DNA of 63,371 bases from Bacillota bacterium (GTDB lineage Bacteria > Bacillota > Clostridia > Christensenellales > Aristaeellaceae). A program made the position numbers and the translations under genes. The notes beneath the pieces were generated by a model. It was given only the letters and a program-made list of their open reading frames with translations. It had not been told where the DNA came from and made no database searches. Below, in pieces: positions 1 to 8,006 of this stretch. Where the stretch lies: assembly GCA_023425025.1 (NCBI GenBank), contig JAFADG010000009.1, forward strand, positions 1-63,371. The letters are read 5' to 3'. Within the stretch, counting starts at the first letter, position 1. Every line of letters begins with the position of its first letter.

Positions 1-307
1 GCAGATTTACGCTGATGTGCTGAACATGCCTGTGCGCATTGCCGCCTCCAAACAGGGCCCGGCAGTGGGCAGCGCCATCTTTGCCGCGGTGGCCGCGGGC
101 AAAAAGGCGGGCGGGTACGACGATGTATTCCAGGCCGCCCGGGACATGGGCAGGGTAAAGGATACGGTGTACCATCCCATTCCGGAAAATGTGGCGGTAT
201 ACAACAAGCTTTACGACGAATACCATATCCTCCACGACTTCTTCGGCCGCGGCGGCAACAACGTGATGAAGCGCCTGAAGGCGCTGCGCAAAGAGGTAAC
301 GGATTGA
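1..307 (+). CDS. araB: Ribulokinase, C-terminal fragment (gene cut by window edge)
   Basis: The open frame enters from the left edge (frame starting at base 2) and gives the last 101 residues of a FGGY-family sugar kinase. The segment beginning QIYADVLNMPVRIAASKQ, then GSAIFAAVAAG and the ending with YNKLYDEYHILHDFFGRGGN, is the C-terminal ATP-binding half typical of L-ribulokinase AraB. The enzyme phosphorylates L-ribulose in L-arabinose catabolism in the cytoplasm. The fragment fits with the arabinose-releasing glycosidases (GH43, GH127) found further right. The catalytic N-terminal half is outside the window. The call rests on recognition of the C-terminal motif; other FGGY kinases are less likely because of the DFFGRGGN tail. 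Confidence 0.85.
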   Translation, partial: QIYADVLNMPVRIAASKQGPAVGSAIFAAVAAGKKAGGYDDVFQAARDMGRVKDTVYHPIPENVAVYNKLYDEYHILHDFFGRGGNNVMKRLKALRKEVTD

Positions 308-319
308 CGGGGAAAGTTT

Positions 320-357
320 GCGGGGAGGGAGCTTTTTGAAAAAAGCTCCCTCCCCGC
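320..357. terminator. Strong hairpin downstream of araB
   Basis: An almost perfect 17-18 bp stem (arms 320-337 and 341-357) with a 3-base loop starts 12 bases after the araB stop codon. The stem itself ends in T5/A5 near the loop; there is no long T-run after the distal arm, so it may act as a terminator, as a 3'-end stabiliser, or be a copy of a palindromic repeat: the perfect hairpin at 30502-30545 has the same GGGAGCTT-type core. Confidence 0.6.
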
Positions 358-678
358 GCCCCACCCGAAAAACTTATTATGGGAATATAAGGGTAAAGGC
401 GGGTGAAAAAAGCCGGCACGCCGGGGGAGTGTTGCTCTGAAAAATGTATCGGCCTCCTCTGGAATGTTTTTGTGTGCAGGTCACAGACGCAGATCAAAAT
501 GTATTGTATAATAAAAATACAATACCAAAAAGGCCGCCGCCTTGGCCGCATATGTAAAAGTTGCGGAAAATGGGGCGCCAAGGCCTTGTGGAAACGCTCC
601 CCTGTTTCGCGTCCGCTTCTTTTTTGGTATACTTTCTACATATTATTGTACCGGCCCCGACGATAAGGAGGTAACGCC
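358..678 (+). promoter_or_regulatory. Intergenic leader with candidate promoter for the TlpA-CcdA pair
   Basis: About 320 bases without a convincing gene. An AT-rich island at 500-530 holds TATAAT at 507-512, and a better placed -10 candidate, TATACT, lies at 628-633 about 45 bases before the start codon at 679; neither has a good -35. Between them, GCCTTGGC near 540 can pair with GCCAAGGC near 580, so the leader RNA may fold. An open frame at 403-666 has no family signature and is taken as chance. Confidence 0.35.
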
Positions 679-1308
679 ATGCACCGTTCCCGTTTGCTTT
701 TGACCGCGCTCGTGCTGTCAATCATGCTTTTCATCACCGGCTGCGCCGCCGCGGAGCAGCCAACCACTACGGCAGCGCCTGTGTCTTCCCCTTCCGCGCA
801 GCCGGAAGCAACCGCCCAGCCGGAGGCGGTCACAACCGCCGCTCTGCCCGGCGCCACCCCCGCCCCCCTGTCGCTCAACGCCAAGGGAATGCCATACCTG
901 ACGTTTGATGATCCGGCGTTCCCCATGACCTTCAGTGAGTTGAAGGGCAAGGTTATCTACCTCAATTTCTTCACCACCTGGTGTTATTACTGCACGGTGG
1001 AGATGCCGGAGCTTTTCAAGCTCCACCAAACCTACGGCGATGATCTGCAGGTGGTGCTGATCCATGTGCCCAGCAACGACACTGAGGCGGCTGCCATCCA
1101 GTACTTAAAGGACAACGGCTTTGATTCCATGCGCATGGTGGAGGACAAGGATATGTCCCTGACCTCCTTTTATCAGCTGGAGGGCTTTCCACTGTCCGTT
1201 GTGATCGACAAGGATGGTTACCTGTCCACCTATCAGCCCGGTGCCATGACCTATGAGCAGATGGAGAGCGCCGTTACGACAGCCGGTCTTGAGACTGTCA
1301 ATGAATAA
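679..1308 (+). CDS. TlpA/ResA-like thioredoxin-fold lipoprotein
   Basis: A 209-residue exported thiol-disulfide oxidoreductase. Residues 1-24 are a lipoprotein signal peptide ending in the lipobox ITGC (lipidated Cys about 22), followed by a T/A/P/Q-rich linker to about residue 70 and a redoxin/AhpC-TSA fold. The active-site CXXC is visible in FFTTWCYYCTVEMPEL, and the cis-Pro region in LEGFPLSVVIDKDGYL. It starts after an ideal ribosome binding site (AAGGAGG at 665-671). The next gene, 11 bases downstream, is a CcdA-type electron carrier, the usual supplier of reducing power to such proteins. The likely job is reduction of disulfides in exported proteins or in apocytochromes or peroxides; the substrate cannot be read from the sequence. 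Confidence 0.85.
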   Translation: MHRSRLLLTALVLSIMLFITGCAAAEQPTTTAAPVSSPSAQPEATAQPEAVTTAALPGATPAPLSLNAKGMPYLTFDDPAFPMTFSELKGKVIYLNFFTTWCYYCTVEMPELFKLHQTYGDDLQVVLIHVPSNDTEAAAIQYLKDNGFDSMRMVEDKDMSLTSFYQLEGFPLSVVIDKDGYLSTYQPGAMTYEQMESAVTTAGLETVNE

Positions 1309-1319
1309 GGGGTGCGGCC

Positions 1320-2036
1320 ATGACAGGCGGTTTTGATTTCAGTACCGTACCGCAAATGACGCAGGTGGATTTATCTGTCTGGTCGGCCATAGTAAATGGC
1401 CTGCTGGCGTTTATTTCCCCCTGCATACTGCCCATGCTGCCGGTATACGGTGTCTATTTGCTGGGCGAGGGCCCGCTTTCCCAGCGGGGGAAAGAGGAGC
1501 GCAGGCAGATTCTTTTGCGCCTCCTTGGTTTTTTGCTGGGCTTTATCCCCTTCTTTATGGTGCTGGGCCTGGGCGCCGGCGCGCTGGGGGATGCGCTGCA
1601 AAAGCACCGCGATGTCTTCCCCTACGTTGGCGGCGGGCTGATGGTGTTCTTTGGCCTGATGATGTTGGATGTTGTGCCGGGGCTGCATTTGTTTTCTGTC
1701 CAGGCCGACGCGAAGGCTTTTGCGGCCGGCGGCTTTTTCAAGACCATGCTCCTTGGCATCATGCTGGCGGTATCCTGGCTGTCCTGCACGTCGCCCTTTT
1801 TGTTCAACGTGCTTTTGATGGCGGCCGATACAGGCGCCACCGCGCTTCGGGGCATGGGCCTGCTGCTTCTGTACGCCCTGGGGCTGGCCATCCCCTTCTT
1901 ATTGTTCATGGCGCTGTATGCAAGGCTCGGCGGCGCGCTTGGCTTTTTGCGCAGGCATCAGGCGTTTATCCGCAAAACCGCGGGAGCTGTCATGATCCTG
2001 CTGGGGGTGCTGAAGCTTTTCAGGGTATTGAAATGA
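1320..2036 (+). CDS. CcdA/DsbD-type transmembrane thiol-disulfide transporter
   Basis: A 238-residue polytopic membrane protein with about six hydrophobic segments. The two family half-motifs with their redox cysteines are present: ISPCILPMLPVYGVYLLGEG in the first half and SWLSCTSPF in the second, matching the Pro-Cys pattern of CcdA and of the DsbD membrane domain. It passes electrons from cytoplasmic thioredoxin across the membrane. It lies 11 bases after the TlpA-like lipoprotein and almost certainly forms an operon with it. In this anaerobe-like setting, without cytochrome c genes nearby, a general extracytoplasmic reduction or peroxide defence role is at least as likely as cytochrome maturation. 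Confidence 0.88.
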   Translation: MTGGFDFSTVPQMTQVDLSVWSAIVNGLLAFISPCILPMLPVYGVYLLGEGPLSQRGKEERRQILLRLLGFLLGFIPFFMVLGLGAGALGDALQKHRDVFPYVGGGLMVFFGLMMLDVVPGLHLFSVQADAKAFAAGGFFKTMLLGIMLAVSWLSCTSPFLFNVLLMAADTGATALRGMGLLLLYALGLAIPFLLFMALYARLGGALGFLRRHQAFIRKTAGAVMILLGVLKLFRVLK

Positions 2037-2205
2037 TTTTGCATGGCAAGGCGCAGGCTTTTCAGTCCCCAAGGGATTTGAAAGCCTGTGCCTTGTTTTT
2101 TTGCCTGCGCACTGCATGAAAAGCTTCGGCATAAATTGATACTGGCGCATGTTTGATGCGCTTTTTGCACCCCTTATCGATTGTCAAAAGAAAAAGGTGT
2201 TGTCC

Positions 2206-2568
2206 ATGGAGCAAACGGGTTTATACGTTGGCATACTGGGCGGAATTCTTGGGGCGGCGGGGGTCGTGGTCAGCATGGTGCTGAGCATATCCTACCACCG
2301 CCGGCTGAAAAGGCAGGATTTTGCTGCCAATGTTTCCACGGAAACCACACTGAAGGTAGATATTGATTATATCAGGCGCGGCATAGATGATATCAAAACA
2401 GACCAGCGCAACACGCATGAAGATTTGTGGAGCTTGAACGGGCGGGTCATCCGGGTAGAGGAATCCGTCAAATCCGCCCACATGCGGCTGGATCAGCATT
2501 TGGGCGTAAAAACCGCGGAAGCCGGGCCGGAGTCCTGCGGGAAGGACGATATTCCCGATGTGCAATAG
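2206..2568 (+). CDS. Small membrane-anchored hypothetical protein
   Basis: A 120-residue protein not recognised as a named family. It has one N-terminal membrane segment (about residues 6-26, LYVGILGGILGAAGVVVSMV) followed by a charged, probably coiled-coil region with heptad-like spacing (DIDYIRRGIDDIKTDQ, then RVIRVEESVKSAHMRLDQH). This single-helix plus coiled-coil layout resembles small phage or holin-associated proteins, but nothing phage-like lies nearby. The ATG at 2206 was preferred over the longer frame from 2149 because AAGGTG lies 9 bases before it. Orientation matches the ccdA gene but a gap of about 170 bases separates them. Confidence 0.6.
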   Translation: MEQTGLYVGILGGILGAAGVVVSMVLSISYHRRLKRQDFAANVSTETTLKVDIDYIRRGIDDIKTDQRNTHEDLWSLNGRVIRVEESVKSAHMRLDQHLGVKTAEAGPESCGKDDIPDVQ

Positions 2569-2648
2569 CTGTTCCTGATTTGAATACGAGTACAGCCCCT
2601 GCCACTTTGTTGCGCAGGGGCTTCTTCGCGGTACAGCGCAGACCCGCC

Positions 2649-3331
2649 TCAAATCGTCTGCTCCACACCTTGCACAATGATTTTGACCGGCCGGTCCCCT
2701 TTGTTTTCCACTCGCACGCCCAATCTGTCCGCGCGGATGAAAAGCGGCTGCCCCTGCCATACGATGCGGAAGCTCAGGCTTTCCCAGCTTTCCGGCAGCC
2801 GGGGGTTTATGCGCAGCGCATCGCCCACGACGCGCACCCCGCCAAAACCGTATATGGCGCACTGCCAGACACCGCCCAAGGAGGCGCGCTTTCCTGCATC
2901 AGGGCTTCATAGCCAAGTGTCAAGACGGCTTCCATTTCGGCAAGTCCGTCGCAAGGGACAAGGTCGCGGCTGGTGTGCATACAGCAAAGCTTCCCCAGTT
3001 TCAGCGTCCGTCCTTTTTCTAATGGGAGGGACAGCGTTTCCCCCAGGTACCGCCGGTTCATGACCGGCAGGCGCCGGGGGAACATTTCCTGCCCATCCAC
3101 AAAGCAGGCGTGGGCGGCTATCGGACTGATATCCACTTGAGATTGCGCGGCGGCCGCTTCCATGGAGAGGATGCGGCCGCGGAAAAGCCGCTTTTGCTTT
3201 TCGTACAGGTGCTGCGTGCCGCTGTTTGTGACCGTGCCGTCGATGCCGCTTTCGATTTCTATGTCGCATCCACTGCTTAAGCGCGTAATCTCTACCTGAA
3301 AGCAAATCACGCGCTCCCTGGTTATGAACAC
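2649..3331 (-). pseudogene. Remnant of a GH65 family disaccharide phosphorylase
   Basis: Two frames on the minus strand carry the two ends of a GH65 protein (maltose/kojibiose/trehalose phosphorylase type) with the middle missing. The first frame (3331 down to about 2890) shows the N-terminal domain signature SGIDGTVTNSGTQH followed by a strand-rich segment; the second frame (to 2649) starts at ASLGGVWQCAIYGFGGVRV and runs through DALRINPRLPESWESL, the typical GH65 C-terminal tail. Between them the whole (alpha/alpha)6 catalytic domain of roughly 450-500 residues, with its catalytic Glu, is absent, and a frameshift joins the pieces at about 2880-2895. The usual first hundred or so residues are also missing. 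A functional phosphorylase is not possible; the stretch is a decayed gene that was replaced or lost beside the GH43 gene. Confidence 0.8.
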
Positions 3332-3334
3332 AAA

Positions 3335-3357
3335 CCGCCGGATAGATAAACCGGCGG
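3335..3357. repeat. Short GC-rich hairpin at the end of the GH65 remnant
   Basis: CCGCCGG at 3335-3341 pairs with CCGGCGG at 3351-3357 around a 9-base AT-rich loop. There is no T-run. It sits at the truncated 5' end of the GH65 remnant, so it may be a scar of the rearrangement or a chance palindrome. Confidence 0.4.
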
Positions 3358-3488
3358 ATAAGCCGATCCAGCCCCCTTCGCGCTGGTTTACGAAAACAAG
3401 AAAAACAGATATACTGTTGGCATGCTTATTGCTTCAGAGTATATCCTTTTTTGTATGCCGATAAAAAAACTTGCAGGAGTGTATGCCT

Positions 3489-4979
3489 ATGCCTTACACC
3501 AACCCCGTTATCCCCGGTTTCCATCCCGACCCCAGCATCACGCGCCGGGGCGAGGATTATTACCTGGTGACCTCCAGCTTTGAATATTTTCCCGGCGTGC
3601 CCATCTTCCACAGCCGCGATCTTGTACATTGGAATCAAATTGGCCATGTGCTTGACAGGGAAAGCCAATTGCCCTTATCCTTCTGCAATCCCTCCGGCGG
3701 CATTTACGCTCCCACCATCCGCTATCATGACGGCCTTTTTTACATGATCACCACCAACGTGTCCGGCGCCGGCAATTTCATCGTACACGCCAAAGACCCC
3801 GCCGGGCCCTGGTCGGAGCCGGTACTTGTGGACCAGGGCGGCATTGACCCGTCGCTGTTCTTTGACGATGACGGCAAGGTTTATTTCACCGGCACCGGGC
3901 CGGTGGATGGCGTCGGCGGCATCGCGATGTTTGAAATCGACCCCATGACAGGGAAAAGGCTGTCCCCCACAAAGCTCGCCTGGAAGGGCACCGGCGGCCG
4001 GTACCCGGAAGGGCCGCATTTGTACAAGATCGATGGCTGGTACTATTTGCTGATTTCCGAGGGCGGTACGGAAATGGGGCACATGGTGACCATGGCGCGT
4101 TCCCGGACACCCTTCGGCGAATATGAGCCCTGCCCCCACAACCCCGTTTTGACACACCGGGATGACATGGAAGGCAAAATTTCCGGCACCGGCCACGCAG
4201 ACTTTATACAGGCCCATGACGGCAGCTGGTGGCTGGTATTCCTGGCCTTCCGCATGAGCGAGGCCTACTTCCATCACCTGGGCCGGGAGACCTTCCTTGC
4301 TCCTGTTGCATGGGAAAACGGCTGGCCCAAAGTCAATGGCGGCAAGCCCATCACCCTTACCATGGATTGCGAAACGCTGCCGCCGGCACCTGCGCCTGCT
4401 CCTGCGGCACGGGATGACTTTCAAAACGGCATCGGCTTTCCCTGGAATTACCTGCGCAACCCGGACGGCAGCAAATATGCCTGGGGGCCTCACGGCCTTG
4501 TGCTAACGGGATCGGAATACACACTGGATCAAAACACCTCGCCCACCTTTATGGGCCGGCGTCAGGAACAGTTTGACGGCGTCTTCCGCACCCATGTTCG
4601 GCCACTTCGTATGGGGGAAGGTACCCAGGCAGGGGTCACGGTATTTTACGGTCCTCAAAACCACTATGATTTTTACTTGACCGCTTCCACTGTGTGCCTG
4701 AAAAAGACCATCGGCGATGTAAGCGCGGTGGTGTTTGATGCGCCATTTACGGGCGAATGTGAGCTGGAGGTCCGCTTTGACCGGCTGAAGTACCATTTCG
4801 CCTATGGCAGGCCCGGTGAAAGCAAGCAAAAGGCCGGCACGGCATTAACCCGCTACGTCAGCACCGAGGCCACCCCCTGCAGCTTCACCGGCGTGTATTT
4901 GGGGCTGTATGCCCAGGGCGATTGCCAAAGCCGCTTTCTGTGGGCGGAGTACCGGAACGAACCAGCTGTCAATGCTTAA
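3489..4979 (+). CDS. GH43 family beta-xylosidase / alpha-L-arabinofuranosidase
   Basis: A 496-residue glycosidase with a five-bladed propeller of family GH43 followed by a C-terminal beta-sandwich (about residues 305-490) typical of the xylosidase subfamilies. The three catalytic acids are visible: the base Asp in NPVIPGFHPDPS (about residue 13), the pKa-modulating Asp in GGIDPSLFFDDDG (about 119) and the general acid Glu in GRYPEGPHLYK (about 173). No signal peptide is present, so it acts on imported oligosaccharides in the cytoplasm. AGGAG at 3475-3479 favours the ATG at 3489 over in-frame starts at 3471 and 3483. It removes xylose or arabinose from hemicellulose oligomers; the exact sugar cannot be told from sequence alone. 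A terminator follows directly. Confidence 0.88.
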   Translation: MPYTNPVIPGFHPDPSITRRGEDYYLVTSSFEYFPGVPIFHSRDLVHWNQIGHVLDRESQLPLSFCNPSGGIYAPTIRYHDGLFYMITTNVSGAGNFIVHAKDPAGPWSEPVLVDQGGIDPSLFFDDDGKVYFTGTGPVDGVGGIAMFEIDPMTGKRLSPTKLAWKGTGGRYPEGPHLYKIDGWYYLLISEGGTEMGHMVTMARSRTPFGEYEPCPHNPVLTHRDDMEGKISGTGHADFIQAHDGSWWLVFLAFRMSEAYFHHLGRETFLAPVAWENGWPKVNGGKPITLTMDCETLPPAPAPAPAARDDFQNGIGFPWNYLRNPDGSKYAWGPHGLVLTGSEYTLDQNTSPTFMGRRQEQFDGVFRTHVRPLRMGEGTQAGVTVFYGPQNHYDFYLTASTVCLKKTIGDVSAVVFDAPFTGECELEVRFDRLKYHFAYGRPGESKQKAGTALTRYVSTEATPCSFTGVYLGLYAQGDCQSRFLWAEYRNEPAVNA

Positions 4980-4993
4980 ACGAGCATTATACG

Positions 4994-5028
4994 AAAGCCG
5001 CCGGAGCGATTGGCTCCGGCGGCTTTTT
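4994..5028 (+). terminator. Rho-independent terminator after the GH43 gene
   Basis: A 14-bp perfect stem (4994-5007 with 5013-5026), 5-base loop and T5. It starts 14 bases after the GH43 stop codon and also lies just past the convergent AraC gene, so it may serve both strands. Confidence 0.85.
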
Positions 5029-5037
5029 CGTGATTCC

Positions 5038-5931
5038 TTACATGATGTTGTATTTGTCCGGCATCAGCGCGGAGCTGCTCAAACACGCTATGTATTGCTG
5101 GGGCGACATGTCCGTTTCCTTTTTGAAGGCCTTGTAAAAGCTGGAATACTCCCGAAATCCGCATTTTAAATACACATCCGTCGGGTTCATACCCGACTGC
5201 ATCATCAGCTTGGCCTGTATGATGCGCTTGGCAACAATGTACTGGTATACCGATTTGTTGGTATAGCTTTTGAACTCCCGTATCAAATGGAACTTGCTGA
5301 TGAAAAAGCGGCTGCTCACCTCATCCAGGGAAAGCGCTTGGCTGATGTGCTCATTGATATAGGCGATGACGTCCGCCACCCGCTTTCCGGAGCGGGAGCT
5401 TGACTCATCGCGGGCTTCCCCGAACAGCTTGCACAGCCGAGCCAGCATGGTGACCAGTTTGCACCGGTTGATCAGCCGCTGATGGGGCGCCGCGCTAACC
5501 TCGTCTGAAATGATATCGCAGATGGTATAGCGGCAGGCGGCAAAATCTGCGTCGGAGAGGGAATGGCAGAACTTTCCCCGGCCGATGCAGTCGTCGATGA
5601 TATTCAGCAGCGAAAAATCCTTGGCGCCCATGTCGCGAAGCGCGCTTCGGCTGATGTAGATGAACATCCGCTCATAATACGCTTCCGTATTGTGAAAATA
5701 CGCGCGGTGCATGCGGCCCGGCGGTATGATCACCACATCGTTGGGCTTTAGCCTGTAGGCGTATTCTTCAATGTAAATGGAAGCGTCGCCGGATATGAAA
5801 AAATAAATTTCATAAAAGTCGTGGCTGTGAAATTCCGGCGTCGTTCTTCGATGGCAGGATTGATGATACAATTCATATTCCCGCTCGTCCTGCATGGGAT
5901 TCAACAAATCCCATGCCACAGCATTATTCAT
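5038..5931 (-). CDS. AraC family transcriptional regulator with cupin sensor domain
   Basis: A 297-residue regulator. The N-terminal part (about 25-110) is an AraC-binding/cupin fold, seen in HSHDFYEIYFFISGDASIYI and RLKPNDVVIIPPGRMHRA. The C-terminal 100 residues carry two helix-turn-helix motifs, ending with the family signature CGFREYSSFYKAFKKETDMSPQQYI. ATG at 5931 was chosen because AAGGA lies 10 bases before it; a start at 5955 is possible. It is transcribed away from the CUT1 transporter at 6114-9551 and most likely senses the sugar carried by that transporter and controls it and the GH43 gene. The ligand is unknown. Confidence 0.88.
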   Translation of the reverse strand: MNNAVAWDLLNPMQDEREYELYHQSCHRRTTPEFHSHDFYEIYFFISGDASIYIEEYAYRLKPNDVVIIPPGRMHRAYFHNTEAYYERMFIYISRSALRDMGAKDFSLLNIIDDCIGRGKFCHSLSDADFAACRYTICDIISDEVSAAPHQRLINRCKLVTMLARLCKLFGEARDESSSRSGKRVADVIAYINEHISQALSLDEVSSRFFISKFHLIREFKSYTNKSVYQYIVAKRIIQAKLMMQSGMNPTDVYLKCGFREYSSFYKAFKKETDMSPQQYIACLSSSALMPDKYNIM

Positions 5932-5995
5932 TTCGACCACATCCTTTACATGCATTCTACATCAATCTTTGCAATGTTTCAAGCAATATTTTCTA

Positions 5996-6024
5996 TTTAC
6001 TTTGAGGAAATTGTACAATATCAT
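5996..6024 (+). promoter_or_regulatory. Candidate promoter of the 6114 transporter operon
   Basis: TTTACT at 5996-6001 and TATCAT at 6019-6024 are separated by 17 bases, about 90 bases before the first permease start. The divergent AraC gene begins only 65 bases to the left, so the regulator's site is expected here, but I see no clear direct repeats. Confidence 0.45.
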
Positions 6025-6113
6025 ACAAGTAAGGAGAGGGTGCAAGCACCCGGATGCATCGAAAACGGAAGATAAAGAAAATGCCCGGCTCTTTATAAAG
6101 GAGGGGACGCCTT

Positions 6114-7046
6114 GTGTTTGTGGACGCGAAAGCGCCCAAAAAGGGACAAAAACTGGCAAAGCGCATATACCGCCATAAATATCTGTACCTGATGTTATTG
6201 CTGCCGCTCATTCAATACGCGGTGTTCCGTTACGCGCCGCTGACCGGCTTGCAGGTTGCTTTCAAAGACTTCAATATTTTCAAGGGGATGTGGGCCAGCA
6301 ACTGGAACGGCTTTGCCGTATTCCAGGAAATCTTCTCCTACCCCAAGTTCTGGCTGGCGTTAAAGAACACGGTCGTCTTAAACGGTCTGGATTTGATATT
6401 CGGCTTTCCCGTACCCATCGCGATGGCGATACTGCTGTATGAGATGCGGTCCATGCGTGTCAAGCGGATCTCGCAGACCATTTTATACCTGCCTCATTTT
6501 CTTTCCTGGATCATTATCGGCGGCATCGTCAATCAGATCTTCGCCACCAACGGCCTGGTCAACCACCTTGTCAACCTGGCTACAGGCAGTCCGGCCAATT
6601 TTTTGATGCACGAGGGGAACTGGGTGGCCGTGTATGTGGGCGTAGGCATCTGGCAAAGCGCGGGTTGGGGAACCATCATCTACCTGGCGGCCATTTCCGG
6701 CGTCAATCCGGAGCTGTACGAGGCTGCCGAGGTGGATGGCTGCGGGCGCTGGCGCCGCATTTTCCATGTGACCATTCCCTGCATCACCCCCACCATCGTG
6801 GTCATGCTGATTTTGCGGCTTGGGCAAATGGTGTCCATCGGTTTTGAACGGCCCTTTGTTATGGGCAACGATATGGTGATCAACAGCTCCGAGGTGATCT
6901 CCACCTTCGTGTACAAGATGGGCATCAAAAACGCCCGTTACTCCTTCGCCACGGCCGTGGGCATGTTCGGCTCCATCGTGAACATGATTTTTTTGGTGGC
7001 CGCCAATCAAAGCGCCAAGCGCATGGGGGAGGGCGGCTTATGGTAA
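6114..7046 (+). CDS. CUT1 sugar ABC transporter permease, LplB/YtcP class
   Basis: A 310-residue inner permease with six membrane segments. The binding-protein-dependent permease motif (EAA loop) reads ELYEAAEVDGCGRWRRIFHV. The N-terminal stretch RYAPLTGLQVAFKDFNIFKG is characteristic of the LplB subgroup that imports complex oligosaccharides. The start is GTG at 6114 behind AAAGGAGGGG (6097-6106, spacing 7). It overlaps the second permease gene by 7 bases. No ATPase is encoded nearby, so a shared MsmK-type ATPase from elsewhere is expected, as is usual for CUT1 systems in Firmicutes. Confidence 0.9.
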   Translation: MFVDAKAPKKGQKLAKRIYRHKYLYLMLLLPLIQYAVFRYAPLTGLQVAFKDFNIFKGMWASNWNGFAVFQEIFSYPKFWLALKNTVVLNGLDLIFGFPVPIAMAILLYEMRSMRVKRISQTILYLPHFLSWIIIGGIVNQIFATNGLVNHLVNLATGSPANFLMHEGNWVAVYVGVGIWQSAGWGTIIYLAAISGVNPELYEAAEVDGCGRWRRIFHVTIPCITPTIVVMLILRLGQMVSIGFERPFVMGNDMVINSSEVISTFVYKMGIKNARYSFATAVGMFGSIVNMIFLVAANQSAKRMGEGGLW

Positions 7047-7942
7047 ACGCGCAAACCGTCAAAAAGCCCGGCGTCCCCAAGGGCAGGCGCTATATGGGCT
7101 CCGCCATATTCATTTACACGGTCATCCTCTTAAGCGTGCTGATCTGCATCATCCCGCTGATCCATTTGGTGGCGCTGTCCATGAGCGGCCGTGACGCCGT
7201 GCTGGCCCACAAGGTTTCCCTGTGGCCGGTGGATCTGGATTTTAACGCGTACGTTTCGGTGTTTATGGATACAGGCATGCAGACCTCCCTGGTGTTTTCG
7301 GTGCTGCTGACAGTCGGCTATACCGTATTTGCCATGATCGGCACCATACTGCTGGCCTACCCCTTGAGCAAGACCCAGTTGCCGGGCCGCAAATGGCTGA
7401 TGGCCTACATTCTGATCCCCATGTACTTTTCGGGCGGCATCATTCCCGAATATCTGTGGATCAAGCAGCTGAACCTGATCGACAAGCCCCTGGCGCTGCT
7501 GCTGCCGGTTTTGATCAGCACCTACAACACCATCATCCTTCGCAATTTCTTTTCCAGCATTCCCGACAGCCTGGAGGAATCCGCCGCGCTGGACGGCTGC
7601 AACGATGTGGGGATACTGCTTCGTATCGTGCTGCCCCTGTCCACCGCCGCCATTGCCACACTGAGCCTGTTTTACGCGGTGACCAGGTGGAACTCCTTCG
7701 CGGATGTGCGCTACTACATCAATTCCACCAAATACTACACCCTGCAGATGAAGCTGTACCAGGTGGTATTCAACAGCACCGATACCCAGGTCAATATGCT
7801 GGAGGGCGGCCGCAACGCCGTGCTTTCCGAAACCATCAAGTCCGCGGCCATCGTGTTTGCCACCGTCCCCATCATCATCGTCTATCCCTTTTTGCAAAAG
7901 CATTTCGTTCAGGGCGTCATGATTGGCGCGGTCAAGGAATGA
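7040..7942 (+). CDS. CUT1 sugar ABC transporter permease, LplC/YtcP class
   Basis: A 300-residue permease with six membrane segments, partner of the previous gene. The EAA loop is seen in SLEESAALDGCNDVGILLRI, and the C-terminus PFLQKHFVQGVMIGAVKE is the standard ending of the LplC/YtcP subgroup. Its start overlaps the end of the preceding gene by 7 bases, pointing to translational coupling and a heterodimeric membrane channel. It forms an operon with the binding protein 64 bases downstream. Confidence 0.9.
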   Translation: MVNAQTVKKPGVPKGRRYMGSAIFIYTVILLSVLICIIPLIHLVALSMSGRDAVLAHKVSLWPVDLDFNAYVSVFMDTGMQTSLVFSVLLTVGYTVFAMIGTILLAYPLSKTQLPGRKWLMAYILIPMYFSGGIIPEYLWIKQLNLIDKPLALLLPVLISTYNTIILRNFFSSIPDSLEESAALDGCNDVGILLRIVLPLSTAAIATLSLFYAVTRWNSFADVRYYINSTKYYTLQMKLYQVVFNSTDTQVNMLEGGRNAVLSETIKSAAIVFATVPIIIVYPFLQKHFVQGVMIGAVKE

Positions 7943-8006
7943 GCATTTTTTATGGGCATTGCCATCCAAAGCAAACGGATGGTAAAAAATAGAGGAGGTC
8001 TATATC

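Noticed and set aside
403..666. 87-residue open frame with several cysteines upstream of the TlpA-like gene
   Set aside because: No family likeness, no ribosome binding site, overlaps the likely promoter of the next gene, and composition unlike coding sequence.
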